Positions 1-6,317 of a stretch of 16,080 bases of DNA are shown here, piece by piece. The DNA comes from Candidatus Bathyarchaeum sp. Its GTDB lineage: Archaea > Thermoproteota > Bathyarchaeia > Bathyarchaeales > Bathyarchaeaceae. Location of the stretch: the NCBI GenBank assembly GCA_004376385.1, contig SOJY01000105.1:1-16080 (forward strand), written 5' to 3'. Positions within the stretch are counted from its first letter, which is position 1; every line of letters starts with the position of its first letter. The translations under genes and the position numbers were made by a program. The notes beneath the pieces were generated by a model. It was not told where the DNA came from. It worked only from the letters and a program-made list of their open reading frames with translations, and searched no databases.

Positions 1-80
1 GGAGTAGGTTTTTCTACCTCTTTGAGCTGAAGAACATCTGGTGGTCCGTATTTTGTGTATACAATCGCTTTCATTTTCAT
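1..80 (-). CDS. Zinc-type alcohol dehydrogenase / quinone oxidoreductase-like protein (5' end only)
   Basis: The first 26 codons of a minus-strand gene that runs off the left edge. The visible peptide reads MKMKAIVYTKYGPPDVLQLK followed by EVEKPT. This is the characteristic first beta-hairpin of medium-chain dehydrogenase/reductases (NADPH:quinone reductase and zinc alcohol dehydrogenase branch), where MKAxxYxxYGxPDVLxLxEVxxPxP opens the GroES-like domain. Either ATG (80 or 74) could be the start; the family usually begins at the second. No Shine-Dalgarno sequence is visible, and a TATA-like box lies about 27 nt upstream, so the message may be leaderless. The catalytic and NAD(P)-binding parts are outside the window, so substrate and zinc content cannot be judged. 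Confidence 0.75.
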   Translation of the reverse strand, partial: MKMKAIVYTKYGPPDVLQLKEVEKPT

Positions 81-102
81 ATTTACGAATAATTACTTTT
101 AG

Positions 103-110
103 GATTTATA
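103..110 (-). promoter_or_regulatory. TATA-like box of the dehydrogenase gene
   Basis: The minus strand reads TATAAATC here. Its centre is about 27 nt before the ATG at 80, the usual archaeal distance from TATA box to transcription start. Transcription would then begin at or next to the start codon, fitting the absence of a ribosome binding site. Inferred from spacing only. Confidence 0.45.
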
Positions 111-241
111 GTATTTTGCTTCAAAAGTAAATCATAAATTTTGGAATGCACGCGCGCAAATATATTATCAATTCATATAACTAACTCTGATAGATCTATT
201 TCAAATGAGTTTTACAATATAGAAAAAATAATCTAAAGATA

Positions 242-260
242 ACCCAAGAAAAACTTGGGT
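242..260 (-). terminator. 7-bp hairpin, possible terminator of a short minus-strand transcript
   Basis: ACCCAAG and CTTGGGT form a perfect 7-bp stem around a 5-nt A loop (T on the minus strand). On the minus strand it is followed within about 20 nt by a T-rich run (around 225-231). It belongs to neither flanking gene. It could end a short minus-strand transcript starting near 378, or be a protein-binding palindrome. Confidence 0.3.
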
Positions 261-398
261 ATTAAAAGAGCCTCTTCATTAATCAAAGTCTCCACTGTTT
301 GCCTTTTTCCCACTCATATCCTTGGAATCTCATCCATTGATTCTAGAAACATCGTCAAGCGACGACTTTCGAGAACCCTTTGTGAGTTGTTATCCGAC

Positions 399-410
399 AA
401 TTTTTATAGC
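399..410. promoter_or_regulatory. TATA-like box readable on both strands
   Basis: The plus strand reads AATTTTTATAGC and the minus strand GCTATAAAAATT; both resemble archaeal box A. On the plus strand it could start transcription near 430, giving the ABC operon a leader of about 130 nt. On the minus strand it would start near 378 and read across 378-230. Which direction is used cannot be decided from sequence. Confidence 0.3.
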
Positions 411-447
411 TACTCCGAAAGGGCTAATTGACCGAAGAGTTTGCAGA

Positions 448-461
448 ACTTTCACGAAAGT
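448..461. promoter_or_regulatory. Palindromic operator-like site upstream of the ABC exporter operon
   Basis: ACTTTC and GAAAGT are perfect 6-bp inverted arms separated by 2 nt. The site is immediately followed by TAAAATAAG (461-469), a candidate TATA element about 100 nt upstream of the ABC ATPase start. A dimeric regulator bound here would touch the BRE/TATA region. The operator role is inferred from symmetry and position only. Confidence 0.3.
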
Positions 462-563
462 AAAATAAGTTTTTACGCAAGTACTACCACTTTATCTGAA
501 AGGCTCTGTGGAATGGAAACAAGTCTCACCAGTTCCTCTTTGAAAAGATGTGAGGATTAGGAT

Positions 564-1643
564 TTGGTTAACAACAAAACAAGCGAAGTTTTCAGCATTC
601 AGACAATAAATCTTACTAAGAGATTTGCCAAAAAGAAGCATAGAGGCGTCTTCGGTTTTCTACGAAGAAACCAATCGAAGAATAAAAACAAAGAAAAAAA
701 CGATGTTACAGTAGCCTTGAACAAAGTCAACATAGAAATCCGTCCCGGAGAACTCTTCGGACTTCTTGGACCAAACGGGTCTGGAAAAACTACAATGATC
801 AAATGCTTATCCACAATCTTAATTCCAGACGAAGGCACGGTCACCGTAAACGGTTTTGATGCCCAAAAAGAAACCTCCATGGTCCGAGCAAGTGTGGGAA
901 TGGTTGTGGGCGGGGAGAGAAGCTTATACTGGAAACTCACAGCCAGAGACAACCTCAGATATTTTGCTTCGTTGTACAAGATGCATAAAACACATGCAAA
1001 ACAAAGAATCGAAGAACTTCTAGAAAATTTTAACCTTTCTGACAGAGCAGACGAGAGACTTGAGGACTACAGCACAGGCATGAGACAGAAAGTTGCCATA
1101 GCTCGAGCGCTACTACATGATCCACCAATCCTGCTATTGGATGAACCCACATTAGGTTTAGACCCGAATTTTGCGAGGCAGATTCGCAGACAAATAAAAG
1201 AACTTACAGAGAAACGTGGAAAAACGATTCTTCTGACCACCCATTACATGGATGAAGCTGACAAACTGTGCGATCGGGTAGCATTCATAAACAACGGCAA
1301 CATCGTTGCAGTTGACACCCCAAACAGGCTCAAGGCCATGGTGAAAGAAACTGAGCTTGTAGAAGTGGCTGTTTACTCCCCACCAGCGGGCATCGAAAAG
1401 CACATCCGTTCTCTGTTACCCGACGCAAAAGTCGTCAAGCTTATTCCCGGCAACGAGGATGAGGGAAATCCTTCAAGAATCAAGATAATCGGGGGAACTG
1501 CTGAAGAAAACGTGGGAACAATTATTGATGCACTCAGACAAAAGAACGTTCGCATCGGCAGTTTAAATGTTGGTGTGCCTACGCTTGAAGATGTTTTTAT
1601 CAAATTAACTGGTGCAAAACTCACGGAGGGCAGAATGCAATAG
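564..1643 (+). CDS. ABC-2 type transporter, ATP-binding protein
   Basis: A 359-residue ATPase subunit that would power the two permeases encoded directly downstream. Visible motifs are Walker A GPNGSGKTT (69-77), signature YSTGMRQ (169-175), Walker B ILLLDEP (189-195) and H-loop His227 in TTHYMDEAD. A basic, low-complexity insert (about residues 23-47) separates the first beta strand from the rest of the core, and about 100 residues follow the core, as in DrrA/NatA-like exporters. The usual Q-loop glutamine appears replaced: the segment reads VGGERSLYWKL (114-124), with Gly at the expected Gln position. The start is TTG, behind GAGG at 552-555; no ATG occurs before the ATPase core. The stop lies directly before the permease ATG, so the genes are co-transcribed. 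Substrate unknown; export or resistance is the family norm. Confidence 0.9.
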   Translation: MVNNKTSEVFSIQTINLTKRFAKKKHRGVFGFLRRNQSKNKNKEKNDVTVALNKVNIEIRPGELFGLLGPNGSGKTTMIKCLSTILIPDEGTVTVNGFDAQKETSMVRASVGMVVGGERSLYWKLTARDNLRYFASLYKMHKTHAKQRIEELLENFNLSDRADERLEDYSTGMRQKVAIARALLHDPPILLLDEPTLGLDPNFARQIRRQIKELTEKRGKTILLTTHYMDEADKLCDRVAFINNGNIVAVDTPNRLKAMVKETELVEVAVYSPPAGIEKHIRSLLPDAKVVKLIPGNEDEGNPSRIKIIGGTAEENVGTIIDALRQKNVRIGSLNVGVPTLEDVFIKLTGAKLTEGRMQ

Positions 1644-2498
1644 ATGATGGAAAGCGTTTATCAGCAGTCTGCTTTGCGCAGTAATTTGTTTGTTGTTTGG
1701 AACGAGCTAATTAAAAACATGAAGTTTTTGATGGCTTACCCGATTATTTTTGTTTTTTGGGCGGTATTTCCTATTTTCTGGTTTATTCCCTTCATCTTTC
1801 AGGGGCAAGCTTTTGTTGGTGGTTTGCAGAGCGCAAGTTTTGGACAAATCACGGGCACTGAAGAGTTTATTCCATTTATTGTGATAGGCTCTGTCCTCAA
1901 CAGTTACGTAAACACTCTACTTTATGGAATGGGAGAAAGCATAAGAAGAGAAGCACTACAGGGCACACTGGATTACGTGCTTGTGGCGCCAACTAACAAA
2001 GTTTACGTGCTTATCGGAAAAGCATTGAGCGAAAGCCTATCCAGCACAATGTTCGCCGCAAGCCAACTTGCAATCTCTGCACTCCTGTTTGGAATGAATT
2101 TGACGTTGGGAGTGATGCTTCCAGTGTTTCTCATAGTCATTTTACTAATACTGGGATTGTATGGCTTGTCCCTTGTTTTGGCTGCGTTCTCGCTTTTGTA
2201 CAAGCAATCCCATGATGTCTCAGAGACCATAGGATACGTTTTTTACGTTTTTTCTCCAGTACGATATCCTCTTGAGAGCCTACCTTTTTGGGCTCAAATC
2301 TTCGGCAAAATCATTCCTCTCACATACGCACTCATAATTGTAAGAAGCATTATGCTGCTTGGAGCAAGCCTTTCATCATTGTACTTTGAGGTTCTGGCGC
2401 TTCTAGCCATCGATGCCGTTTTGATATTTGCTGGTTTCTATATGTTTAACTGGATGGAGAATAAAGCGAAGAAGTCTGGAGCAATCAGCCATTATTGA
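1644..2498 (+). CDS. ABC-2 type transporter, permease subunit 1
   Basis: A 284-residue membrane protein with about six hydrophobic segments, clearest at residues 32-53, 75-96, 157-183 and 247-270. The cytoplasmic motif RREALQGTLDYVLVAP (101-116) is the conserved ABC-2 permease signature that contacts the ATPase. A later SPVRYPLESLP segment (204-214) is also typical of the family. The ATG at 1644 directly follows the ATPase stop; GGAGGG at 1625-1630 lies inside the ATPase gene, and a second ATG at 1647 is equally possible. Together with the next gene it should form a heterodimeric membrane channel. The transported compound cannot be read from sequence. Confidence 0.88.
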   Translation: MMESVYQQSALRSNLFVVWNELIKNMKFLMAYPIIFVFWAVFPIFWFIPFIFQGQAFVGGLQSASFGQITGTEEFIPFIVIGSVLNSYVNTLLYGMGESIRREALQGTLDYVLVAPTNKVYVLIGKALSESLSSTMFAASQLAISALLFGMNLTLGVMLPVFLIVILLILGLYGLSLVLAAFSLLYKQSHDVSETIGYVFYVFSPVRYPLESLPFWAQIFGKIIPLTYALIIVRSIMLLGASLSSLYFEVLALLAIDAVLIFAGFYMFNWMENKAKKSGAISHY

Positions 2499-2511
2499 GG
2501 ATAAGATTAGA

Positions 2512-3405
2512 TTGAAAAAAAGCAATAAAGATTACAGGTTGCGGGAGGTCAAATGTGCAACGGGATTCAACTGGAGCAACCTAAAGGCTGAACTGAGGGC
2601 GATCTGGGAATCGAATATTAAAGCTTGGAAGCTCGATTTTGCGTATCCTGTGAGTTTTGTACGTCAACTAATTTCTCCTGTTGTCTTCATGTTGCCTTTT
2701 CTTCTCTACGGTCTTGCTTTGATTGGAGGAAGATACAGCGAGAACTTGGCGCAGCTGGTTGGAACAGGAGATGTGGTTGCCTTCATTTTCACAGGTTACA
2801 TTATGATGGGTTTCATAGGAACAGCCGTTTGGGCGATGGGATTCAGTATGAGACGAGAACAATGGTTTGGGACACTAGAGGCAATTTACGTTACGCCTGC
2901 GAGTCGTTTGGGACAAATTTTAGGTATGGCACTCCACAGCACAGTCCATCAAGGCATAGGCACAATCATTCAGTTCATTTTCATATACGTCACTTTTGGT
3001 TTAGTCTTGAACATTGGAGGAATCTTGCCTGCTTTAGGAATTTTTGCTCTCATGTTGTTTGCACTCTACGGCTTTGGCATAGTAATCTCAGCGCTGAGCT
3101 TAATATTAAAGGAGGGATGGATAGTCTCTGACATTTTCTACAGCATCATGACGATTCTTTCTCCTGTGGCTTACCCCTTAATTGTGCTTCCCACACTGGC
3201 TCAGCAGGCAAGTGCCATATTTCCAACTGCACCAGCCCTGATTGGAATGCGAAGTTTCTTGATAGAAGATTATATTCCAGAGGTCGTTGGCAACGTTTTC
3301 CTGCATCTTTTGGTGCTGGGTGCAGTTTGGATTCTCTTCGGCGTATTTGTGTTTCATTTGGCAGACAGATATGTGCGAAAGAGGGGTATGCTCAAAAAAT
3401 TCTAA
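2512..3405 (+). CDS. ABC-2 type transporter, permease subunit 2
   Basis: A second ABC-2 permease, 297 residues from the chosen TTG start. It has a basic N-terminus, then about six hydrophobic segments (for example 50-71, 88-110, 150-170, 172-197, 208-228, 261-283). The motif RREQWFGTLEAIYVTP (114-129) is equivalent to that of its partner, and SPVAYPLIVLP (217-227) matches the partner's SPVRYPL region. The longest reading frame begins at an ATG (2428) inside the upstream permease, but that N-terminus only retranslates the partner's 3' end. TTG at 2512, 11 nt after TGAGG (2496-2500), is preferred; TTG at 2539 is another option. Partner of the preceding permease; substrate unknown. Confidence 0.85.
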   Translation: MKKSNKDYRLREVKCATGFNWSNLKAELRAIWESNIKAWKLDFAYPVSFVRQLISPVVFMLPFLLYGLALIGGRYSENLAQLVGTGDVVAFIFTGYIMMGFIGTAVWAMGFSMRREQWFGTLEAIYVTPASRLGQILGMALHSTVHQGIGTIIQFIFIYVTFGLVLNIGGILPALGIFALMLFALYGFGIVISALSLILKEGWIVSDIFYSIMTILSPVAYPLIVLPTLAQQASAIFPTAPALIGMRSFLIEDYIPEVVGNVFLHLLVLGAVWILFGVFVFHLADRYVRKRGMLKKF

Positions 3406-3430
3406 TTACCACAAAAACAAGAGGGCATAG

Positions 3431-4036
3431 TTGCAAACGTGGGGCGTTTGTATGACATATGTTGGCTATCAGAAAAGGAAGGATGTTTGGTATGGTGCAG
3501 CGGTTCAGGATAAGCAAGTTCTCGCCACCTGCTTTTCTACACAAGAACCAGATTTGAGGCGCCTACTACGAAGGGTACCACATGATATTCCGTTTCAGGT
3601 TACAGAAGAACATAACCAGCTGCTAGCAAATGTTTTGAACGCTTTAGAGGAGGTCTTCAATGGTAATGACCGAGAGAATTACGGCTTCAAAATAGCTTTG
3701 GACAATCTTTCCAGCTACACACAAAAAGTTCTTAGCTGCACGCGTCTGGTTCCTGTTGGATACGTTACAACATATGGCGCCATATCCAAGGTTGTGGGGG
3801 GAATCGCAAGGTCTGTGGGGCGCGTTGAAGCATCAAATCCTTTTCCTTTGTTGATTCCCTGCCACAGGGTTGTGTGCTCCGATTTGAGTATAGGCGGCTA
3901 CGGATATGGAGAGCATGTTAAGATGGACCTTCTTCAGAGAGAAGACAGAAACTACGAAGAATCAACGAACATAAAAGTGAAAGATAGAGAGCTTACTCTG
4001 TTTCCAGCAGAATTGGTTAAACAAAAACAGGGATAG
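3431..4036 (+). CDS. ogt: O6-alkylguanine-DNA alkyltransferase (methylated-DNA--protein-cysteine methyltransferase)
   Basis: A suicide DNA-repair protein that moves alkyl groups from O6-alkylguanine to its own cysteine. The C-terminal domain carries the active-site PCHRV (143-147; acceptor Cys144), preceded by TTYGAIS (113-119, conserved Tyr115), RSVG (127-130, the helix-turn-helix arginine region) and Asn136 in NPFPLLIPCH, then GGYGYG (155-160). The residues expected for activity are visible. The N-terminal about 85 residues match the poorly conserved first domain, and about 30 residues extend past the usual end. The start is TTG at 3431 with GAGGG five nt upstream; ATG at 3452 (residue 8) after GGGG is a reasonable alternative. 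It begins 25 nt after the exporter, so it may be on the same message. Confidence 0.9.
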   Translation: MQTWGVCMTYVGYQKRKDVWYGAAVQDKQVLATCFSTQEPDLRRLLRRVPHDIPFQVTEEHNQLLANVLNALEEVFNGNDRENYGFKIALDNLSSYTQKVLSCTRLVPVGYVTTYGAISKVVGGIARSVGRVEASNPFPLLIPCHRVVCSDLSIGGYGYGEHVKMDLLQREDRNYEESTNIKVKDRELTLFPAELVKQKQG

Positions 4037-4057
4037 CTTTTAAGAGGTTAAAGAAGC

Positions 4058-4067
4058 TCATATACAA
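4058..4067 (+). promoter_or_regulatory. TATA-like box of the NMN adenylyltransferase gene
   Basis: TCATATACAA is centred about 40 nt before the GTG start. Transcription would begin near 4089, just at the purine-rich ribosome binding site. Inferred from composition and spacing. Confidence 0.35.
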
Positions 4068-4103
4068 CAAGAAATTACAGGTTCCCTGAGGAGAGGAGAG
4101 ACG

Positions 4104-4628
4104 GTGAAGCGCGGCGTCTTTGTGGGAAGATTTCAGCCATTTCATAAAGGACATTTAGAACTCATAAAAAAAATCGTGAAAGAGGTAGATGAGCTGGTCA
4201 TAATTGTGGGCAGTTCACAATACAGCCACAGGCTCGATAATCCTTTTACCGCCGGCGAGCGCATCACCATGATTCGAAAAGCCTTAGAAGAAGAGGGAAT
4301 CCAGTTGTCGAGAATCTGGATAATACCAGTGCCGGACGTTCACCAACACGCGTTATGGGTCTCACAAATAGTCGGTTACTCCCCAAAAATTGATGTGATC
4401 TACGCTAACGAGCCGTTAACTCGTCGACTTTTTACCGAAGCGGGATTCAGGGTCGAGCCGATACGGCTTATAAATCGAGGGCTTTACTTGGCTACGGAAA
4501 TTCGGAAACGTATGTTAACTGGAGAAAACTGGGAAGAACTTGTCCCAAGCAGCGTTGTCAATTTCATAAAAGAGATTGATGGTGATGTGAGGCTTCGGGA
4601 CCTAAACAAAACTGACACAGTATACTAA
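4104..4628 (+). CDS. nadM: Nicotinamide-nucleotide adenylyltransferase (archaeal type)
   Basis: Joins ATP and NMN to make NAD+ (it may also use nicotinate mononucleotide) in the cytoplasm. The 174-residue protein has the family length. It begins MKRGVFVGRFQPFHKGHLEL, with the nucleotidyltransferase HxGH motif at 14-17, followed by SHRLDNPFTAGERI (41-54), very like Methanocaldococcus NMNAT. The second conserved motif, usually YSGTEIRRRM in archaeal NMNATs, reads YLATEIRKRM (128-137), so the Ser-Gly pair is replaced by Leu-Ala; this is unusual and may affect phosphate contacts. The start is GTG at 4104 behind a strong purine-rich site, GAGGAGAGGAG (4088-4098). It stands alone between two short gaps. 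Confidence 0.92.
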   Translation: MKRGVFVGRFQPFHKGHLELIKKIVKEVDELVIIVGSSQYSHRLDNPFTAGERITMIRKALEEEGIQLSRIWIIPVPDVHQHALWVSQIVGYSPKIDVIYANEPLTRRLFTEAGFRVEPIRLINRGLYLATEIRKRMLTGENWEELVPSSVVNFIKEIDGDVRLRDLNKTDTVY

Positions 4629-4783
4629 ATTTTTACGCCCTTTTTAGAAGTGAACAAACTATAGAGGTATCTTGCCAGTAGAGAGGTTAGCCAGCCGCTG
4701 ACAACAAAGACGGTTGCTGGAAAATCTTGGATACTAGAGTTTAGCAGAAGCGTTTGAAATAGGAAGAATATTGTCAAGGTATT

Positions 4784-4793
4784 CATAAATACG
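4784..4793 (+). promoter_or_regulatory. TATA-like box of the rhomboid gene
   Basis: CATAAATACG lies about 38 nt before the rhomboid ATG, predicting a transcription start near 4814 and a very short leader. GAGG at 4811-4814 would then lie at the very edge of the transcript, so either the start site or the ribosome binding site guess may be slightly off. Confidence 0.3.
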
Positions 4794-4825
4794 ACGGAGC
4801 GATTGCTGTTGAGGATTGTTCGGAG

Positions 4826-5413
4826 ATGAAAATCCAAACCAAGTTAACGCCAACAACATTTCTTGTAACTGTGAACATACTGGTTTACATCTGCACTTCG
4901 GTGGTGGGCGGAAATTTCATCGAAACAAACACCAGCGTCCTCCTTCAGATAGGGCAATACAATACTAGCGTATTTAATGGGAATTATTGGCAACTGTTAA
5001 CATCAATTTTCGTTCATGTTGATATAGCTCATCTTGCACTAAACATGCTATTCCTAGTTATATTCGGTTTCAGAGGAGAAGAACTCTTCAAGACAGAAGA
5101 ATATTTTTCTGTTTATTTGCTCTCGGGGCTCTCAGGCAGCCTGCTGACGCTCTTGTTCATGGCCCCATACACACTTTCCGCTGGGGCTTCAGGAGCAATA
5201 TTCGGAATGTACGGCGCAGGCATCATATACATGCGAAAAACGTTCGGTCAATCCATTGTGGGCGCATTGCTCTATTCATTTCTGTTTTTAATGCTGTCCA
5301 CAGGCGCAGGCGTCAACGTAATTGCCCACTTCGGGGGGCTCGCAACTGGGTTGATAATTGGTTACGCCTTGGCAAAATCCCGCAGAGACATGATATGGAT
5401 AGAAAAATATTGA
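4826..5413 (+). CDS. Rhomboid family intramembrane serine protease
   Basis: A 195-residue multi-pass membrane protease. The catalytic serine lies in GASGAIFG (120-127; Ser122) and its histidine in AHFGGLATG (167-175; His168). The supporting HVDIAHLALNM segment (64-74) supplies His69 and Asn73 of the oxyanion region, and WQLLTSIFVH precedes it. Six membrane segments can be placed: about 11-27, 68-84, 96-114, 117-136, 144-160 and 166-183. There is no extra domain, so it is a minimal rhomboid. The ATG at 4826 follows CGGAG directly and GAGG at 4811-4814. It converges on the SAM hydrolase gene with a 20-nt gap. Its natural substrates cannot be inferred. Confidence 0.93.
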   Translation: MKIQTKLTPTTFLVTVNILVYICTSVVGGNFIETNTSVLLQIGQYNTSVFNGNYWQLLTSIFVHVDIAHLALNMLFLVIFGFRGEELFKTEEYFSVYLLSGLSGSLLTLLFMAPYTLSAGASGAIFGMYGAGIIYMRKTFGQSIVGALLYSFLFLMLSTGAGVNVIAHFGGLATGLIIGYALAKSRRDMIWIEKY

Positions 5414-5426
5414 CAACAAAAAGTTG
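5414..5426. terminator. Small A-loop hairpin in the convergent gap
   Basis: CAAC and GTTG flank five A residues between the convergent rhomboid and SAM hydrolase stops. On the minus strand the loop is a T5 run, which could serve as a simple archaeal U-tract terminator. The stem is only 4 bp, so this is weak. Confidence 0.25.
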
Positions 5427-5433
5427 GGTTCTG

Positions 5434-6237
5434 TTAGCTGGAGTCTACCGCAGAGACACAAAATAGGTCCCCAACATCTGCCTCCAAAATTTTGGAGGCA
5501 ATTCCCTGATTAACTGCTACTTCAAGAAGGTTGCTGCTGCCGATTAATGCCAAAATAGTACCAACTGGAACCTCGCCGTAGGCTGAACAGAACGGCATGT
5601 TCAATTTTTTGCTGCCGAGCGTGACAAGAAGAGAGTCTCCCTCATGAACACCATATAGCTCAAGGGCTTCTGCTGAAATGTTGCTGATGATGTTGCCGAA
5701 ATCATCTATGTGAAGAACCTCACCGACCAGTTCACCCCTTTCCATGTGTGGTTTCGCGAATTCAGGAAAGACGTAATCTTGTATTGCGAGTCCAAAATCA
5801 GAAGGGCTTGTTCCTCTTGATAGATGTGCGGCTGCTGGGGCGAAGATGTCTCGTCCATGAAAAGTTTTTGACACTTTGGATAGTATATACTTTGGGTTGT
5901 CTATTTGGTAAACGTTTATTATTTTTTCTTTGTGGGCAGCCAGCATGAGGAGTCCGTTGTCGGGTCCAACATATAGGCTGCGGTTGGTTTCTGCGATTAT
6001 GGGGCGTCTTTTTGTTCCGACACCAGGGTCTACAACTGCCACATGAATTGTGTTCGGAGGAAAGTAGGGGGCGACTGAGGCTAGGACATAGGCGCCCATG
6101 CGGATGCTAAATTTTTCGATGCTGTGAGTTATGTCCACGATACGGGCTTGGGGGTTAATGGAGAGGATTACGGCTTTCATTTCCGCTACGTAAGGGTCAT
6201 TGTGACCGAAATCAGAGAGCAAAGAGATTATGAACAT
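5434..6237 (-). CDS. S-adenosyl-L-methionine hydrolase (adenosine-forming), DUF62 family
   Basis: Members of this family (SAM hydroxide adenosyltransferase) use water or hydroxide to split SAM into adenosine and methionine. From the chosen start the protein is 267 aa and opens MFIISLLSDFGHNDPYV, the typical N-terminus. Family landmarks are VDPGVGTKRRP (Asp70, Arg77/78), VGPDNGLL, and FHGRDIFAPAAA (His127), fitting the Asp-Arg-His active site described for Pyrococcus homologues. DDFGNIISNI in the C-terminal domain is also conserved. The frame extends to an ATG at 6273, but that ATG has no ribosome binding site and lies inside a TATA-like element. ATG 6237 is preceded by GGGCAGGT and sits about 12 nt from the predicted transcript start. 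Residue numbers are from 6237. Confidence 0.9.
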   Translation of the reverse strand: MFIISLLSDFGHNDPYVAEMKAVILSINPQARIVDITHSIEKFSIRMGAYVLASVAPYFPPNTIHVAVVDPGVGTKRRPIIAETNRSLYVGPDNGLLMLAAHKEKIINVYQIDNPKYILSKVSKTFHGRDIFAPAAAHLSRGTSPSDFGLAIQDYVFPEFAKPHMERGELVGEVLHIDDFGNIISNISAEALELYGVHEGDSLLVTLGSKKLNMPFCSAYGEVPVGTILALIGSSNLLEVAVNQGIASKILEADVGDLFCVSAVDSS

Positions 6238-6267
6238 GGAGACCTGCCCTGAATCCAAATGCTGAAT

Positions 6268-6281
6268 TGCCATATTTAATA
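6268..6281. promoter_or_regulatory. Shared bidirectional TATA-like element between SAM hydrolase and kinase genes
   Basis: The near-palindromic core ATATTTAATAA lies between two divergent genes. A start about 26 nt away would fall near 6249 on the minus strand and near 6301 on the plus strand. These are 12 and 17 nt before the ATG at 6237 and the TTG at 6318. One element could serve both genes; this also argues for the shorter SAM hydrolase start. Confidence 0.35.
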
Positions 6282-6317
6282 ACTGTTCTTGAGGAAGTAG
6301 TTTCTGAGTGAGAAGAC

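Larger units (their letters stand above)
81..563. other. 483-bp intergenic region between divergent genes
   Basis: No convincing protein gene lies here. The region is A/T-rich and separates the divergent dehydrogenase and ABC exporter genes. It holds a TATA-like box readable on both strands (399-410), a perfect 7-bp hairpin (242-260), a palindrome of two 6-bp arms (448-461) and a 16-codon minus-strand ORF (283-333). No tRNA-like cloverleaf or tandem repeat was seen. Confidence 0.6.

Noticed and set aside
81..563. tRNA or C/D-box RNA in the first intergenic region
   Set aside because: I looked for a cloverleaf, a T-loop GTTCGAA-like element and paired C and D boxes; none was convincing on either strand.
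2428..2511. ATG-initiated upstream extension of the second permease
   Set aside because: It only retranslates the 3' end of the first permease in another frame and has no ribosome binding site; TTG at 2512 follows TGAGG.
2625..3131. 168-codon plus-strand ORF inside the second permease
   Set aside because: It is an alternative frame of a convincing ABC-2 permease and has the Cys/His/Arg-rich look of out-of-frame translation.
6238..6273. ATG at 6273 as start of the SAM hydrolase
   Set aside because: It has no ribosome binding site, overlaps a TATA-like element and adds 12 residues before the normal family N-terminus.
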